DNA of 64,000 bases from Owenia fusiformis (taxonomy: Eukaryota > Annelida > Polychaeta > Sabellida > Oweniidae), in NCBI GenBank assembly GCA_903813345.2, contig CAIIXF020000001.1:19983915-20047914 (forward strand), written 5' to 3'. The translations under genes and the position numbers were made by a program. Every line of letters starts with the position of its first letter. Position 1 is the first letter of the stretch. Positions 10,901 to 23,454 of this stretch are shown here, one piece after another. Below the pieces are notes generated by a model. The model saw only the letters and a program-made list of their open reading frames with translations, made no database searches and had not been told where the DNA came from.

Positions 10901-13796
10901 CAGTCTACGAGAAAGTGTATCTCGTTCTCAACGACGTCACGCTCACACATACATTTACGCTCATTGACAGGGACACCAGTGTATCTACCAGTCTCCAATC
11001 TCAGTGGCAGTGTACCCGTTCTGAGTTTTGCCAGATTTGCACGTTCATATCTGTTAAGGCTAATGCGAAGATAGTGTTCAGGCTCTGTTTTGTGTACCTT
11101 GTGGAGCCGATATGTCCTTAGCTTATTTCCGTTTTCCTGGTTCCTGGAGTCGTTCCATATGGAGTTGTGCCAAGTTATATGTTGTTTTGAGTTTAAGTCA
11201 GATCTATACTTTTTAATTTCATATTTCACTGATGGGATATGGTCATCCGTTAAAAAGTGATCAGCTTTTTCCTGTTGTAATTCCAGCTTAACCTTAGAGT
11301 CCCATGATCGTGGTTGCGTTAAGGACCAGTTGTGGATTGTTTTTGTGATTCTGTAGTTATTCATATTTTTAAAACGACACCACTGCCTGGCCTTTTCAAT
11401 TTTTTGTCGAACATTTGGGTCAGTCCAGCACATGTCCCCGCGTGTTGCATCGTTCGGTGCACATTTACCGACTCCCATAAAGAAATGCTCAGCTTTGTTT
11501 TGGACTTTAACTGCTGGTGCTCCCGAGGTGATGTTTGCACTCCATGTGCCGGCAGCATATAACAGAATTGGATCGACCATTGAGTCGTAGAGCTGGGTAT
11601 AGACGTTATAGTTCATTCCTCCTTTAAGCCGAAATTTTGTCATAATTGCTCCTAATGCACGTGTGGCAGATTTGGCAAGAATGGATACCGATTTAGACAT
11701 GTCCATATGCTCATTTAAGGTAAGTCCCAAATATTTGTATTGTCCAACGTATTCAATGACACTGTCACCACATCGAAATACGAACAGGGACCGCGGGTGA
11801 TCTTTCGGACGATGGTGGATAATGTTCGTTTTCATAGCATTAACAGTCATCCTCCATTTGCAGCACCTAATCTAACATTCAAACCCAATATGTCAATTTT
11901 TATGTTATGATTTGCTTAAGAGAACGAAAGTCATTCAAAATCAAATGTATAATGAATTGTTTTAATTTAGTTTGAATAATCTGGAATATACTTAGTAGAA
12001 CCCATTTATACTCAGACTTACCAAGCCAAAGCTCATTTACTTATTAGACTCACTGAGCCATGCACAGCTTGTGCACTCAGACACATTATTCTTTATCAAT
12101 AAAATAAGGTACATGTACAATCTGTACAATTTAAAGGAAATTGATGGAATATTTGTGGAGTTATACCAAAAAGAACTGAAAATCTGATTTATCGGCAATA
12201 AAAATGGCTGCTATTTGATGAACTCAGTTTCAGATTCAGCTTCATGAAAAATCTTACCTTTATTCCACAAAGTGTGAAGTTGGTCTAAACAGCCGGCCAA
12301 TGGCTGGTTTAGGATCATAAGGCATATCTTCTCACCTGGAAGGAAAAGATATATCTTTGTATACAGTAATAGACTACCCTTTGCAACCCCCCGACTTCAC
12401 TTCTTAAAAAAGACCTTCGTCTACATTCTTTTAGTTTACAATAAATCTCTGATTTCAACGTGCCAATCAGACTTCATCTTTGAAATATGAATGACTTTCT
12501 ATAATTGGTAATTTCCACTGACACCATCACATATTAAATGAACATGTACATTATTTACCACATGTTCCTTCCAGTCTGCTGACTAGTTGAGAAAAGGTCA
12601 GCGTGGTAGATTTGAAACGATTTATAACGTGCCTTGTCTGTCACAGGTACCAATATTGTGGGGGTGGGGCTGCTAAACTGTTATATAGTCTATATTAGAC
12701 AAAGGGTAATATCCCTGGTGGTAATTTATAACTTAAATCTGTGTGCAGGGTATTAATAGACTGAGTAGGCAAAAAAGTATTTTCTAATGAGTGAAATTGT
12801 TACAGTGAATGAATTTGATCAGATTTCAATTGTAAGAACAAGCAAAAAGCCTTTGATTGGTTCTGATCTGTCCTGAATTAGTAAAAATGGTAAACCTTCT
12901 ATCTGAAAATTTTCAACTGATTAGGCACTTATTGCAGTTTGTGAAAAGGGTCTCTGAGAAATATATCTATTACTGCCTAAATAAACAAAAGCCATCGACA
13001 TTGATTACTAAATAGTACATGACGCCTCAGTCAGATTTGCTCCACGACAGCCAAATCGCGACTGTAGCTTCACAAAATCGATACAAAAGAGTCTTCATCG
13101 TTCTGCTTATCCCTATATTTTATGCTGCATATTTCTCTCGATTTTGGGAAAGTACAGCTGAGGTACAAATGCCATGGATCAGGGACGTCGGATCATATTT
13201 GAAAGGGGGGGGGGTGCGTTTTCCAGAAAATATAGGTGGCGTGCAGGCTACTTGGTGGGTCCGGTTTCGTAGACGTTATCTGGTGCAATCTGAGCATTCA
13301 AGGACTACAAATAGTTCTTTTCTCTGATAAAACTAAATCAGTGTTTATACAATTTATCAGATCAAAATTGATACTGCCCGTTGGTACCAGCAGCGGATCG
13401 AGGATTTTGTATTTGGGGGAGGCACTTGATATTGGCTGTAAAGGAAGTGAACCATGACGAGTAAGCGGAGTAAAAGAGGGCCAGAATAGGGGGATCTGGG
13501 GGTTTCTTTTTCAGTTAATGAGCATGTAATTAGCACACATTCCTTCCACTTTGCTGATGGTTGAGAAAGGGTCAGCGAAGTAGATTTGAAATTATTTATT
13601 ACCCGGTCTGTCACAGGCACCAATCTTTTGGGTGGGGCTGCTAAACTGTAATATAGTCTATACTAGGCAGAGGGTAGTTTATAACTAAACTAGATGCGCG
13701 CAGGGTACTGCATCATCTTACACACAAACTCTTACCTGATTGTTTGAGAAACTCCAAGGGTGACCAGATACGTGTGTCTGTCGTGGCATCCCCCAT
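7978..13796 (-). CDS. TPK1: Thiamine pyrophosphokinase 1 (seven coding exons, complete)
   Basis: The enzyme transfers pyrophosphate from ATP to thiamine, making the cofactor thiamine diphosphate in the cytosol. Coding exons on the minus strand are 13736-13796, 12258-12335, 10085-10227, 9727-9822, 8930-9079, 8522-8633 and 7978-8099. All introns are GT-AG and the phases close to 253 aa (the human enzyme is 243). Family blocks in order are LMILNQPL (27-33), ACVDGGTNELY (51-61), ISGDFDS (76-82), DQSETDFTKCL (103-113), GGDRFDHVMANVNTLY (137-152), GDWCGFLPIG (189-198) and TTTGFKWNL (205-213), with SSSNTW near the C terminus. The N-terminal half is the TPK catalytic domain; the C-terminal half is the thiamine-binding domain. 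The start ATG lies 3 nt inside an exon whose acceptor is at 13800-13801, so a noncoding first exon must lie upstream, probably near 14.7 kb. The intron between coding exons 2 and 3 holds a LINE tail in the same orientation. Confidence 0.96.
10290..10470. repeat. Interspersed repeat (SINE-like or MITE), copy 1
   Basis: The stretch CAAGATTTTAGGATGGAAAA...AGAATGCCAAAAAACTAATCAG...ATTTCAGATGAATCC in a TPK1 intron is matched by two tandem copies at 63670-64000. No terminal inverted repeat or tRNA-like promoter box is clear, so the class is unknown. Confidence 0.6.
10565..11850 (-). mobile_element. 5'-truncated LINE (3' part) in a TPK1 intron
   Basis: The element comprises the C-terminal part of a LINE ORF2 (see 10717-11850) plus its 3' UTR, which ends in an AT-rich tail near 10565-10610. 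The 3' UTR carries the hairpin-like AGCCGGCATTCGGCTTATGA at 10634-10653. The related element at 53985-55853 has the same hairpin, so this is a family trait. It lies in the same orientation as TPK1. Confidence 0.8.
10717..11850 (-). pseudogene. LINE ORF2 C-terminal fragment (thumb and C-terminal domain)
   Basis: An open frame of 377 codons begins just after the reverse transcriptase palm. YKYLGLTLNEHMDMSKS marks the usual post-palm region, followed by ARG- and Trp-rich helices and a Cys-rich tail (RKCMCERDVVENEIHF then VDCSIHETLR), a zinc-knuckle-like module that ends many LINE proteins. It shares GNKLRTYR, LAKLRTGTLPLRLETGRYT and the Cys tail with the frame at 54561-55481, so the two are the same family. 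The fragment lacks the endonuclease and the catalytic YADD block and cannot retrotranspose by itself. The open frame suggests a fairly recent insertion. Confidence 0.85.
12541..12753. repeat. Direct repeat in TPK1 intron, copy A
   Basis: The block with CTTCCAGTCTGCTGA, GTAGATTTGAAA, CTGTCACAGG and GGTGGGGCTGCTAAACTG is repeated with moderate divergence at 13520-13712. The pair lies in the first intron of the TPK1 coding region. Confidence 0.75.
13520..13712. repeat. Direct repeat in TPK1 intron, copy B
   Basis: Second copy of the 12541-12753 block. Between the two copies lies a G-rich stretch (about 13200-13210) typical of small non-autonomous elements with GGATC...GGGGG ends, but no firm boundaries can be drawn. 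Copy B ends about 25 bases before the coding-exon-1 donor site of TPK1. Confidence 0.75.
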
Positions 13797-14689
13797 AGCC
13801 TACAAACACAATGTGGATCTCTCAATCAATGTAGAAATGATTTTTTGGATCTCCAACTGTCTGACATTAACTGTAACATCTGACATGTACACTGTCAACA
13901 TGAAGCTGAAATAAAAGTTAATGAACTTTACTCAAACTCATTGATCTATTCAAATGAAAGATGATTTATTATCATAATTTTGAGATTATTTTCATTTTCT
14001 AACAGAGGTTGAAAGGGTATTTGGCATTGAAAGATGACAAAGATTGACAACACTGAGACTCAGCGTTACTGAAAGCCCTGTGATTGTTATCTTAACAACT
14101 ATATTAGGTTATGATGATAAAACTATGATGTGAAATATGCTGACAAAGTTCCAAACTTAGCTTTGAAAAGGAAAAATTGAGGTTTTAAAAAAATCTTAAA
14201 TATACAGATATGTTGTAATTTTTAACCCTAAGTATAATGATTTACATATCAACAAAGATACACTCTGTCAGACATATAAATAATAAATATAAATCGATAG
14301 GTCCCTGATAAAAACTGAGACCAAGGTGAATTAGACTCAGTGAATTGAAGATGATTTAGCCATTTGTTTGTTTCAATAAACAATAAAACATGTACAATAT
14401 AAAGTATCGGTACTCTAGCCTTTACGTTTTACTGTATACCTAAATATTTGATTGAAAATTAGATACATTACTGTGTATCAAAGGCTGAGGGAGATTAACC
14501 CCCCCCCCCCAGTCACTGTATAGCTAATGTAAAAAATACAGGCTCACTTCGTAAACATCGAATTTTCTTCTTTAACAGCTGAATCTCACCATATGTCCAA
14601 TGATCTTCTCTAAAATTCTCAGATTATGTATATATCTTATAGACGAAACAATCTGGTTGTTAACAGCTGTCAATCTGTAGGATTTGTGG

Positions 14690-14765
14690 CCAGCTGGCTT
14701 TTACTGAGCAACCCACGGTCACGACAAATCGACGTCCACTCGCCATCTTGTTAACTTGAAAGATG
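14690..14765 (-). promoter_or_regulatory. Candidate TPK1 first exon / core promoter
   Basis: On the minus strand CAAGATGGCGAGTGG (about 14735-14750) matches the YY1-type motif often placed just downstream of animal transcription starts. TPK1 needs an upstream noncoding exon, and this is the best site seen between its first coding exon and the repeats above 15.0 kb. No splice donor could be chosen with confidence. Confidence 0.35.
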
Positions 14766-15039
14766 TCTCTGCAGTCGACCAATCAAATTACAGCAGTTAT
14801 TAATTAATATTATTTAATTAAATTACACATTTAATTTAACATTCACACACTTATTTATTGTTTTTTGAATTTTTTGAATTAAAAACCTACAAAGTTTTGA
14901 TTTTTAAACGGCCGGATTATTTCTAATGATCATTTCTTGGACGTGAATTATAGCGGAAAATCATGACGATTATTTTTAGAAATAAAAAAAAGCTAATAGT
15001 ATACGATATACTATTTGAAATATACCGAGACTGCTACAA

Positions 15040-15458
15040 CTAGATAACGGCAACTCCGCGGAGTAGCAAATCCCAACGAACAAAATATCAATTACCGAAT
15101 TCCAATCAATTATACTCATTACTTTGGTTGAAAATGAAAAAATTAGATTTTAGAATTGCAAATTCCTGCAAAGCAGCCATTTTGAATTTTCTGAGGTACA
15201 AATCTGAAAAATAATACCATAATTGTGATCTACTCCAAAATTCCTTCAATTTGAGTATAATATAGCCATACTTTGAAGGGATCGAAAAATTATTGCGAAA
15301 TCGTACATTAGACGGCCATTTTGAATTTTACGAGGCTCGAATCAGAAAAAAGATACAATATTTGCAATCTACTCTTAATTTCCTTTCATTTGAGTATAAT
15401 AAAGCTATACTTCAGAAAGATCTAAAAATAAGCGAAAATTTCTGTTTTTCTGTCCCCC
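15040..15458 (+). mobile_element. Split interspersed repeat, left half
   Basis: The sequence from CTAGATAACGGCAACTCCGC to CTGTTTTTCTGTCCCCC is nearly identical to 49861-50254. In that copy the sequence continues directly into the segment found here at 26485-26862. The two halves are therefore one element interrupted by 15459-26484. Confidence 0.88.
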
Positions 15459-15539
15459 ACGCGAGACTAATGCCATTGCTAATTGCACCCCTGCGACCAA
15501 AAATGGTAAAAGTGTGCATTAAATAAAAAATATTGATCA

Positions 15540-18500
15540 AAAATCAAAAAGGTTTTTTATGTAGAGTATCCTTGTCCTAAACAATCGCCACGGTGAATTT
15601 CATTCAAAATAAAGACGTTTTGGTCAAGTCATGCTTAACTGAAGTTGCGCATGTGGTTAATTGTAACCCACATGGCGACTCATAAAAGTGCACCTAATTC
15701 GATAATTTTAAGTAATAAGTAGGTCCCTCGGGGGCGATTTCTTGGTATAGTGGTCGATTTTACCGCTCTTTGTACATAATTATCCCGTTTTGAGAGAAAA
15801 TGGGCCACTCGGAAAAATGATCTGACATGATTATATCATGGTCGTGATTTATCTATCCTTCGATCGCATTCATTGTTCATTTTTCGTTTAAATGAAAAGT
15901 TTTCGCTTTAAAAACGTTTTGACGAGATATTTGTGATGGGGAAGGATGGGGAATTCAGGAAATGTAATCAGTTTCGTAATATTATTTCATTAAAATATTT
16001 TTTTTGAACAAAATCGGATTCGCTTGGTCAATTGTAACTCGTGGTTAATTGTAACCCAAATGCGCGACCAAACTTTAATTTTGACCCAATAATTAATTTT
16101 ATCACGTCTGCAACGAAACACAAACAAATATAACAGCTTTAAATCTAATTGAAGACATAGATATTTATTTTAATGTATGTTGAAGGACGTTTTAAGGGAG
16201 TTATCTATTAATAAAACGTGTAAAAACGATTAAACAAAACCAACGATTTACGCTCGATTGTTTCATCATTTTAATGGGACGCATCATCTTGTTCTACCAA
16301 GCTTCTGATAATTGAACTGTTTGATTCTGCATCCAAGGCTATTTGGCGGCAGGAACTTTGATATAAACAGAGACAGATAATGAGATATGTCAGAAATCCA
16401 CAACGCCGAAGATCCTAAAAAATAAAATAATAAATACGGACATCGGACAATACGACATTAAGTCTGATCGCACGTCTTATTGCAGTCTTCAGAGGTTTTA
16501 ATTCACCGCTTGATTATTTTGTTTTTTTTCTAAAAAATAATTAAATTTCAACGATGTATTCACGGGAATACCTTGCACCAAACGATGTATTCACGGGAAT
16601 ACCTTGCACCATCGATAAAATAAAATTAAATTCGCGTTGTTAATCGCAACTTAACAAAATGTTGATTAATTGTAACCCAATTGGGACCCGATCACGCTAA
16701 CGCAGTGATTAATTCTTTCACATCTGCAATGGAATGCACCAATTTTTAAGTTATTTATTAGACGTAATTGAAATTCAGCATATCATTTTTAACAGCACGA
16801 ATTTTTCAATTCATCATCATTGGATTTGTCGTAGAATGGAGTGATCGACTCCGTCATGGTCGAAAAAAAACCAAAACATTTTCTTGATTTTAGGTTGGTG
16901 TTAGTTTGAAGTTACTTTTATGAATATCTGTGTGACAAGGTTATCAAATTTAATGAAAGACGTCTACAATTTCAACTGGAAAATGATTTTAAAATGGATA
17001 CAAATTTATCTATTTGTTATGGGTTGTATTTTTAAAACAGTAAGAATGTGTTTTCCATGTGAATGCAATGGCCCATAGAATGTAGAAACTTGCTTGATTG
17101 ACACATGTCAAAAATCCATATCACTGAAGATGCTAATAATAAAATAATAATAACTCTGAGATATAAGCATTTTTTATTTACAGTTTATTTTATTTCACTA
17201 AATCATCAATAGTATTACAATAACATTTTGGGAGGCTGAAAGAGCATTAGCAAAAAGGTAAGCACAGATTCAACTATTATAATGATTATATGAACACTGA
17301 AACAATTTTCTTAAAAACTATCACAGTGTTTTGTTCACAATATTTTATATCATCCCTATTTTCTAGTCTATCAATTCGGATTTTATTTCATGACAAACCT
17401 TTGATTTTAATGATTATTTCATATCTTCTCAGGGGATAAACTCAATATGTATCTCAACCCTTGGATACTAGATTTATTTCATGATTACAACAGAGTTGCT
17501 CAATTAGAGAGGGTTTCAGTATGAAACTAAAATATTGATATCAAACAAGGGAATATATTTTGCCATGGAATAAACTCTATATTTTTCTCAACCCATAGAA
17601 TAATATGTTTGGTGTTTTTCAAGGTCAGAAGAATAATCATTTGTTTAATTATGTGTCTTAAGAGTCCAGGAGTTCAGATTTTATTTTATGATAATCCTTT
17701 AATTTTAATGATTATCTCAGAATCTTTGAACAGTGGCTGGCTATTCTAATGAATTTTGACATTTTGTTTCTTAAATATTCAATTACTCCTATCAGTCTAT
17801 AATTGATAAATATCTCAATTCTTTATTTCAGAATAATAAAATCAAACTTGTAGGTGATACATGTTCATGCTAGAGATACATTGAAATGATTACTTCCAAC
17901 CATTTAATTTTATTTCAGAGAAAATATGTTAGGCCTAATTCAATTACAATAAATACATAATATTTAAGTGATATAACTGCATTTGAGAAAATATGTTGAA
18001 GCAATTACAACACAGTTACATACTTAAATTACAATACTGCATTTGTTTACACTTCAGTATTTTGGAAATGTTTACATTTTGTGGTCTCTAATCCACATAT
18101 TTATAGGGGGTAGCATAGATTTAAATAAGGGTTAGACTAGCTGCCTCCTGCCTACTCCCCAGATATGATATAATATATATTCCCAGTTGTTATCATGGCC
18201 TTTGGATTTCATTGAAAATAGATTCATGTTTTAGTCCTTTGGTTTATTTCACATAGCTTCTTTTTCAGGTTTGATTGAGTTGCAAAAATATTTGTATTGT
18301 AGTTTAATGATATGTCATTATTAACTGACATCATTTCATCATAACCCAGCCTATTCTAAGGGGTCACTGTGTTTCAAACAAAATTATGTAACACCTATAA
18401 AATGTTTAGTGTGTTACATGTATGAATTCCAGTCCATGGAATGATCAAATCAATTATTACACTTGATAAATGTTCTTGGAAGTCAGTTATGATCAAAAAC

Positions 18501-18850
18501 AACTAATAAAGAAGACAATACCAATATAAACATTTTTTATATAGATTTATTTAATTTCAAACTGATGCGCCTCCATTTTATTTAATTCTTAAAAATAAAA
18601 ACACATTTTTTAGTAAAGTGGTAACCCAGAGTCGATGCAGAATATACAGTATCTACACCTGGATCATCTCCAGACTATATTTTAAATAAATAAAATAAAA
18701 TGGACATGCATCAATTGAAACTAAATGTATTTAAATCCATATTCAGATCTATAAATGGTTTATCTTGGAGACTATGATCAGAAAATGGCGTAATAAGTAG
18801 TCTGCCCCATTTTCAATGACTTCATATTGTTTAACCTTGCATCTAGGCCT
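15540..18850. other. Left part of the 11-kb insertion, no gene
   Basis: Besides the TTAATTGTAACCC motifs it holds a tandem duplication of ACGATGTATTCACGGGAATA plus CCTTGCACC (about 16551-16611). It also holds two similar blocks (GTCAGAAATCCACAACGCCG near 16390 and a relative near 17105), each followed by an AATAAAATAATAA-like run, which suggests an internal duplication of about 700 bases. I see no supportable coding exon. Confidence 0.55.
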
Positions 18851-18856
18851 AGCTTC

Positions 18857-20835
18857 TAATATCATCAACCTATAATAAATGCATAATAAATTATACTCCA
18901 TCCACCAGTCAGTCATCTCATTGACCTATAATAAATTATACTTCATTCACCCCATCTCATCGACCTATGATAAATGCATAATAAATCATACTCCATTCAC
19001 CCAATCTCATCAACCTATAACAAATGCATAATAAATCATACTTCATCCACCAGTCAGCCCATCTCATTGACCTATAATAAATGCATAATAAATGATACAT
19101 TATCCACCAGTCAGCCCATGTCATTGACCTATAATAATTGCATAATAAATGATACTTCATCCACCAGTCACCCCATCTCATTGACCTATAATAGATACAT
19201 AATAAATGATACTTCATTCACCAGTCAGCTCATCTAATTGACCTATAATAAATATATAATAAATGATACTTCATTCACAAGTCAGCCCATCTCATTAACC
19301 TATAATAAATGCATAATAAATGATACTTCATCCACCAGTCACCCCATCCCATTGACCTATAATAGATACATAATAAATGATACTTCATTCACCAGTCAGC
19401 TCATCTCATTGACCTATAATAAATATATAATAAATGATACTTTATCCACCAGTCAGCCCATGCCATTGACCTATAATAAATGCATAAGAAATGATACTTC
19501 ATCCACCAGTCACCCCATCTCATTGACCTATAATAGATACATAATAAATGATACTTCATTCACCAGTCAGCTCATCTAATTGACCAATTATAAATATATA
19601 ATAAATGATACTTCATCCACCAGTCAGCCCATGCTATTGACCTATAATAAATGCATAATAAATTATACTTCATCCACCAGTCACCCCATCTCATTGACCT
19701 ATAATAGATACATAATTAATGATACTTCATCCACCAGCCAGCTCATCTAATTGACCTATAATAAATATATAATAAATGATACTTCATTCACAAGTCAGCC
19801 CATCTCATTAACCTATAATAAATGCATAATAAATGATACTTCATCCACCAGTCACCCCATCTCATTGACCTATAATAGATACATAATAAATGATACTTCA
19901 TTCACCAGTCAGCTCATCTAATTGACCTATAATAAATATATAATAAATGATACTTCATCCACCAGTCAGCCCCTGTCATTGACCTAAAATAAATGCATAA
20001 TAAATGATACTTCATCCACCAGTTACCCCATCTCATTAACCTATAATAAATGCATAATAAATGATACTTCATCCACCAGTCACCCCATCTCATTGACCTA
20101 TAATAGATACATAATAAATGATACTTCATTCACCAGTCAGCTCATCTAATTGACCTATAATAAATATATAATAAATGATACTTCATCCACCAGTCAGCCC
20201 CTGTCATTGACCTAAAATAAATGCATAATAAATGATACTTCATCCACCAGTTACCCCATCTCATTGACCTATAATAGATACATAATAAATGATACTTCAT
20301 CCACCAGTCAGCTCATCTCATTGACCTATAATAAATATATAATAAATGATACTTCATCCACCAGTCATCCCATCTCATTGACCTATAATAAATACATAAT
20401 AAATGATTCTTCATCCGCCAGTCAGCCCATGTCATTGAGCTATAATAAATACATAATAAAAGATACTTCATCCACCAGTCAGCCCATCTCGTTGACCATA
20501 AAAACATAATAAATGATACTTCATCCACCAGTCAGCCCATGTCATTGAGCTATAATAATTTAATAAATGCATAATAAATGATACTTTATTCACAAGTCAG
20601 CCCATCTCATTGACCTACAATTAATACATAACAAATGATACTTCATCCACCAGTCAGCCCATGTCAATGACCTACAATAAATTATACTTCATCCACCAGT
20701 CAGCCAATCTCAGTGACCTATAATAAATGCATAATAAATTATACTTCATCTATCAGTCAGCCCATCTCAATGACCTATAATAAATGATATGTCATCTTTC
20801 AGTCAGCCCATCTCAATGACCAGCAATAAATGCAA
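18857..20835. repeat. 57-bp minisatellite, ~33 copies, with a 171-bp higher-order pattern
   Basis: The unit is CATTGACCTATAATAAATGC, ATAATAAATGATACTTCATC, CACCAGTCAGCCCATCT, 57 bases in all. Units differ at fixed positions (ATGCATAAT, AGATACATAAT, AATATATAAT; CCACCAGTCACCCC against TTCACCAGTCAGCTC). Between about 19300 and 20300 three unit types follow each other repeatedly, giving a 171-bp higher-order repeat. Because 57 is a multiple of three, long open frames arise on both strands; these are not genes. The ends are more diverged than the centre, as expected of unequal crossing-over or slippage. Confidence 0.95.
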
Positions 20836-21045
20836 ATGTTTAACTGGTAACCTGGAGATATTCCAATACCTGTATTGATGGACTGAGCACAGTAAGAAGT
20901 ACAGTACAGTAATTGAATGATTTTGAAGAAATATTTGTCAGTACTCTATCCCCAGACTAAATGAAACATATGCAATGACACCATGATAAATGTATCACTT
21001 CTTGCCAAAGCATGTCATTAGGTTTTGACCCATGATGTTTAAGTA

Positions 21046-21783
21046 CACTCCCCTCCATAAGTTTGGACACCTTAGCTTCCCCATTGAACTATGTGTTGAA
21101 GCCTCTTTATATTTGAATTCTTATTTACTTAACCTGCTATTAAATACTTGAAATATTGATGGAAACAAATGGGAAATGGTGAGTTCAGGGCAAATCAGAA
21201 ATCTGGATATCTATTCAGTAAAAGATTCACCAAAAAATATTTTTATATAGAAAATTGAATTGTCTAACTTTTTTGTACACTGAGTGTTTAGTTTACTTTA
21301 TGAATACATTTTTGAAAATCATTTTTCGCCTCCTGTGTTATTTCAATGGGAGTTTTTTAAAAAATAATTCTGATTTTAAAGACCTATAACTTTGTTGAAC
21401 CTGAATCTGATGAAATATGTCAATTTTTGGTTAAATGAAGTTAGCAAATTCAATTGACTACCTAACTTGTACTTCTTGCGAGAAATCGGAGAGATGGATA
21501 TTCTGTCATATGACTTGAGACAAACGTACCATTTCCCATGAGTTAACATGGGAATGTTGTTTTTCAAAAATTCATCAAATTTATCATCAATTTTCAACCT
21601 ATTGTAATTGAGGAAAGAAATGGGAATATTTGGAGGTATTGGTAATAAAGTCAAGTTACGTTTCCCTCAATATACTAGTAATAAGTATTTTTATCACAGG
21701 TTAAGTAAATAAAATTCAAATATAAAGAGGCTTTAACACGTAGTTCAATGGGGGGGAGCTAAGGTTGCCAAACTAGGGGAGTG
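21046..21783. mobile_element. Tc1/mariner-like foldback MITE, 738 bp
   Basis: Terminal inverted repeats of about 90 bases begin CACTCCCCTCCATAAGTTTG at the left and end CAAACTAGGGGAGTG at the right. Each is flanked by TA, the duplication typical of Tc1/mariner elements. The inner parts of the arms (GCCTCTTTATATTTGAATT and TTATTTACTTAACCTG) also match in inverted order. No transposase is present. Confidence 0.88.
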
Positions 21784-22189
21784 TAGGTGGAGTATAAGTT
21801 GTCTGTAGGGTCCTCTGTGTCTCAACTGACATTGATAAAGGCAAAATCAGATCAAGCAAGCAACATTTTCAAAATTTCAATTTTAGAATGCAAGTAAATA
21901 GGCTTATATCATTTTAACTTCAAAATTTGTATTGTGTTCATTTTCTATAGATGCATTATAATTGTAATAAAAATCTTTAGTTTTCCTCAAATTCATACAG
22001 TACACTCTAGAATTTTTGTCAAGTCAGTACTCCGAGAGTGCCCCTACTAGATCTGATTCTGCCTTTAGCAGTGGAAAATGAATCATATGTTCACTGAAAA
22101 TAGCCATGCTATGTAATCAGAATCAGTAAAACATTGATTCATTTTTAACCTCAGTTCTTACCTGTTGACACAAAGCCATACACCATGGT

Positions 22190-23090
22190 CATCAGTGGTG
22201 ATACAGACAACTGAACTTTAACATTTAACATATGTAAACAGAAACTTGGTAACTAAAGCCTTATGTAAACTTATGTAAGTACATTTGTAATTTTTAAGTT
22301 ACAAATGATATAAAATTAATATAAAAAAGTTACATTGTTTTCACTGCCATGAAAGGAACTTCTACTAAATCATTCATTTTTATAAGTTATGAGGCTAGAT
22401 CTTGTAGAATGTTAATCTCTGGACAGTCTAAAGTCTAAACACTAGACTTATGTTCACAAAATATTGTGAAAATGGTGTGAGAAAGATATCATGGATCACA
22501 AAATGCAATGTCCTCATAGCTTTTAGTCAAGAAAGCCTATTTAAAAAGTCCTTGTTGCTTATCTATAAAAACATCAAAACATAAGCTGCATGCAAGTAAC
22601 TTATTGATCAATAATAATGTGTTTGATGACTGGTATGAAAGGCATGTTTTTGAACAGGAATACAATCCTTTAACTTAGATTTAAATTCATCATTATTCTG
22701 AAAGTTTATATGAATTAACAATCTAAAATAGTGTTTCAGTTCAAAATTGCCACCCATTGAAAGTCATCTAGCACATTTTGCATAATTTACTGTCACCTTT
22801 TGTTAAAAGATGGGCATCCAGTTATATTCATTCCTGCAAACAAACAAAAATATTGTTAAAATACATGTATTACCAAACAACAATAGCATACAGTACAAGG
22901 TGATCATTAAGTAAGATGAAAAGTGCTCTAACTATTGTAAACATTAATGAATCAGGCTCATTGTCTCACAGGATGATGCTCTAATAATTATATATACACA
23001 AAATAAAATTCAATGTATTATCAATATTTAATATTCAGTGTTCTATAACGATGACAACCCATGTCACGGGTCCTAGAGCAGTCAAAAAAG
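22190..23090. other. No recognised feature
   Basis: AT-rich interior of the 11-kb insertion. Two short exon-like segments were examined here and rejected because they do not join in frame. Confidence 0.5.
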
Positions 23091-23099
23091 AAAGAAAAT

Positions 23100-23420
23100 A
23101 TTGTGATCTTGATCAAACAAGCACAACAAATTGGGATGATCCCCATATTTGTACTGACTTATACAATTTTTTGCAATAGCAATAATATAATTGATATAGT
23201 CTTCTTCCTTTTTACATTCATATTTGAATAAGATGTGTTTGTGTCCTAGTCTAAGTCTGTGCCCAAATCTAGCATTTAATTTGCAACCTACTTCATTCCA
23301 TAAAAGCTTTACTCTTTTGCATGAAATGAAAAAGTGTGCAAATGAATCTTCCTCGTTACAATATGAACAATTCTTTGAGGTACCTCCTTCAATTTTCCAT
23401 TTAAAAAGGTGATTACTAGT
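23100..23420 (-). pseudogene. LINE ORF2 C-terminal remnant
   Basis: Minus-strand conceptual translation gives CSYCNEEDSFAHFFISCKRV followed by KLLWNEVGCKLNARFG and a Lys-rich tail. The Cys-x2-Cys...His...Cys...Trp arrangement is the C-terminal zinc-like module of many L1/Tx1-type LINEs. Only this tail is visible; the rest of the element is missing or diverged beyond recognition. It differs from the family at 10717 and 54561. Confidence 0.7.
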
Positions 23421-23454
23421 GAAGGTTCTTGAAGGCTGTTCCCAGAACTCATCA

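Noticed and set aside
18974-20509. Open frames of up to 113 codons on both strands
   Set aside because: They are by-products of a 57-bp (19-codon) minisatellite period, with no start context or domain.
22150-22200. Minus-strand segment with acceptor and donor encoding TTDDHGVWLCVN, like a propeller exon
   Set aside because: It is only about 49 bases, lies inside the 11-kb insertion, and does not join in frame with the other exon-like segment near 22800.
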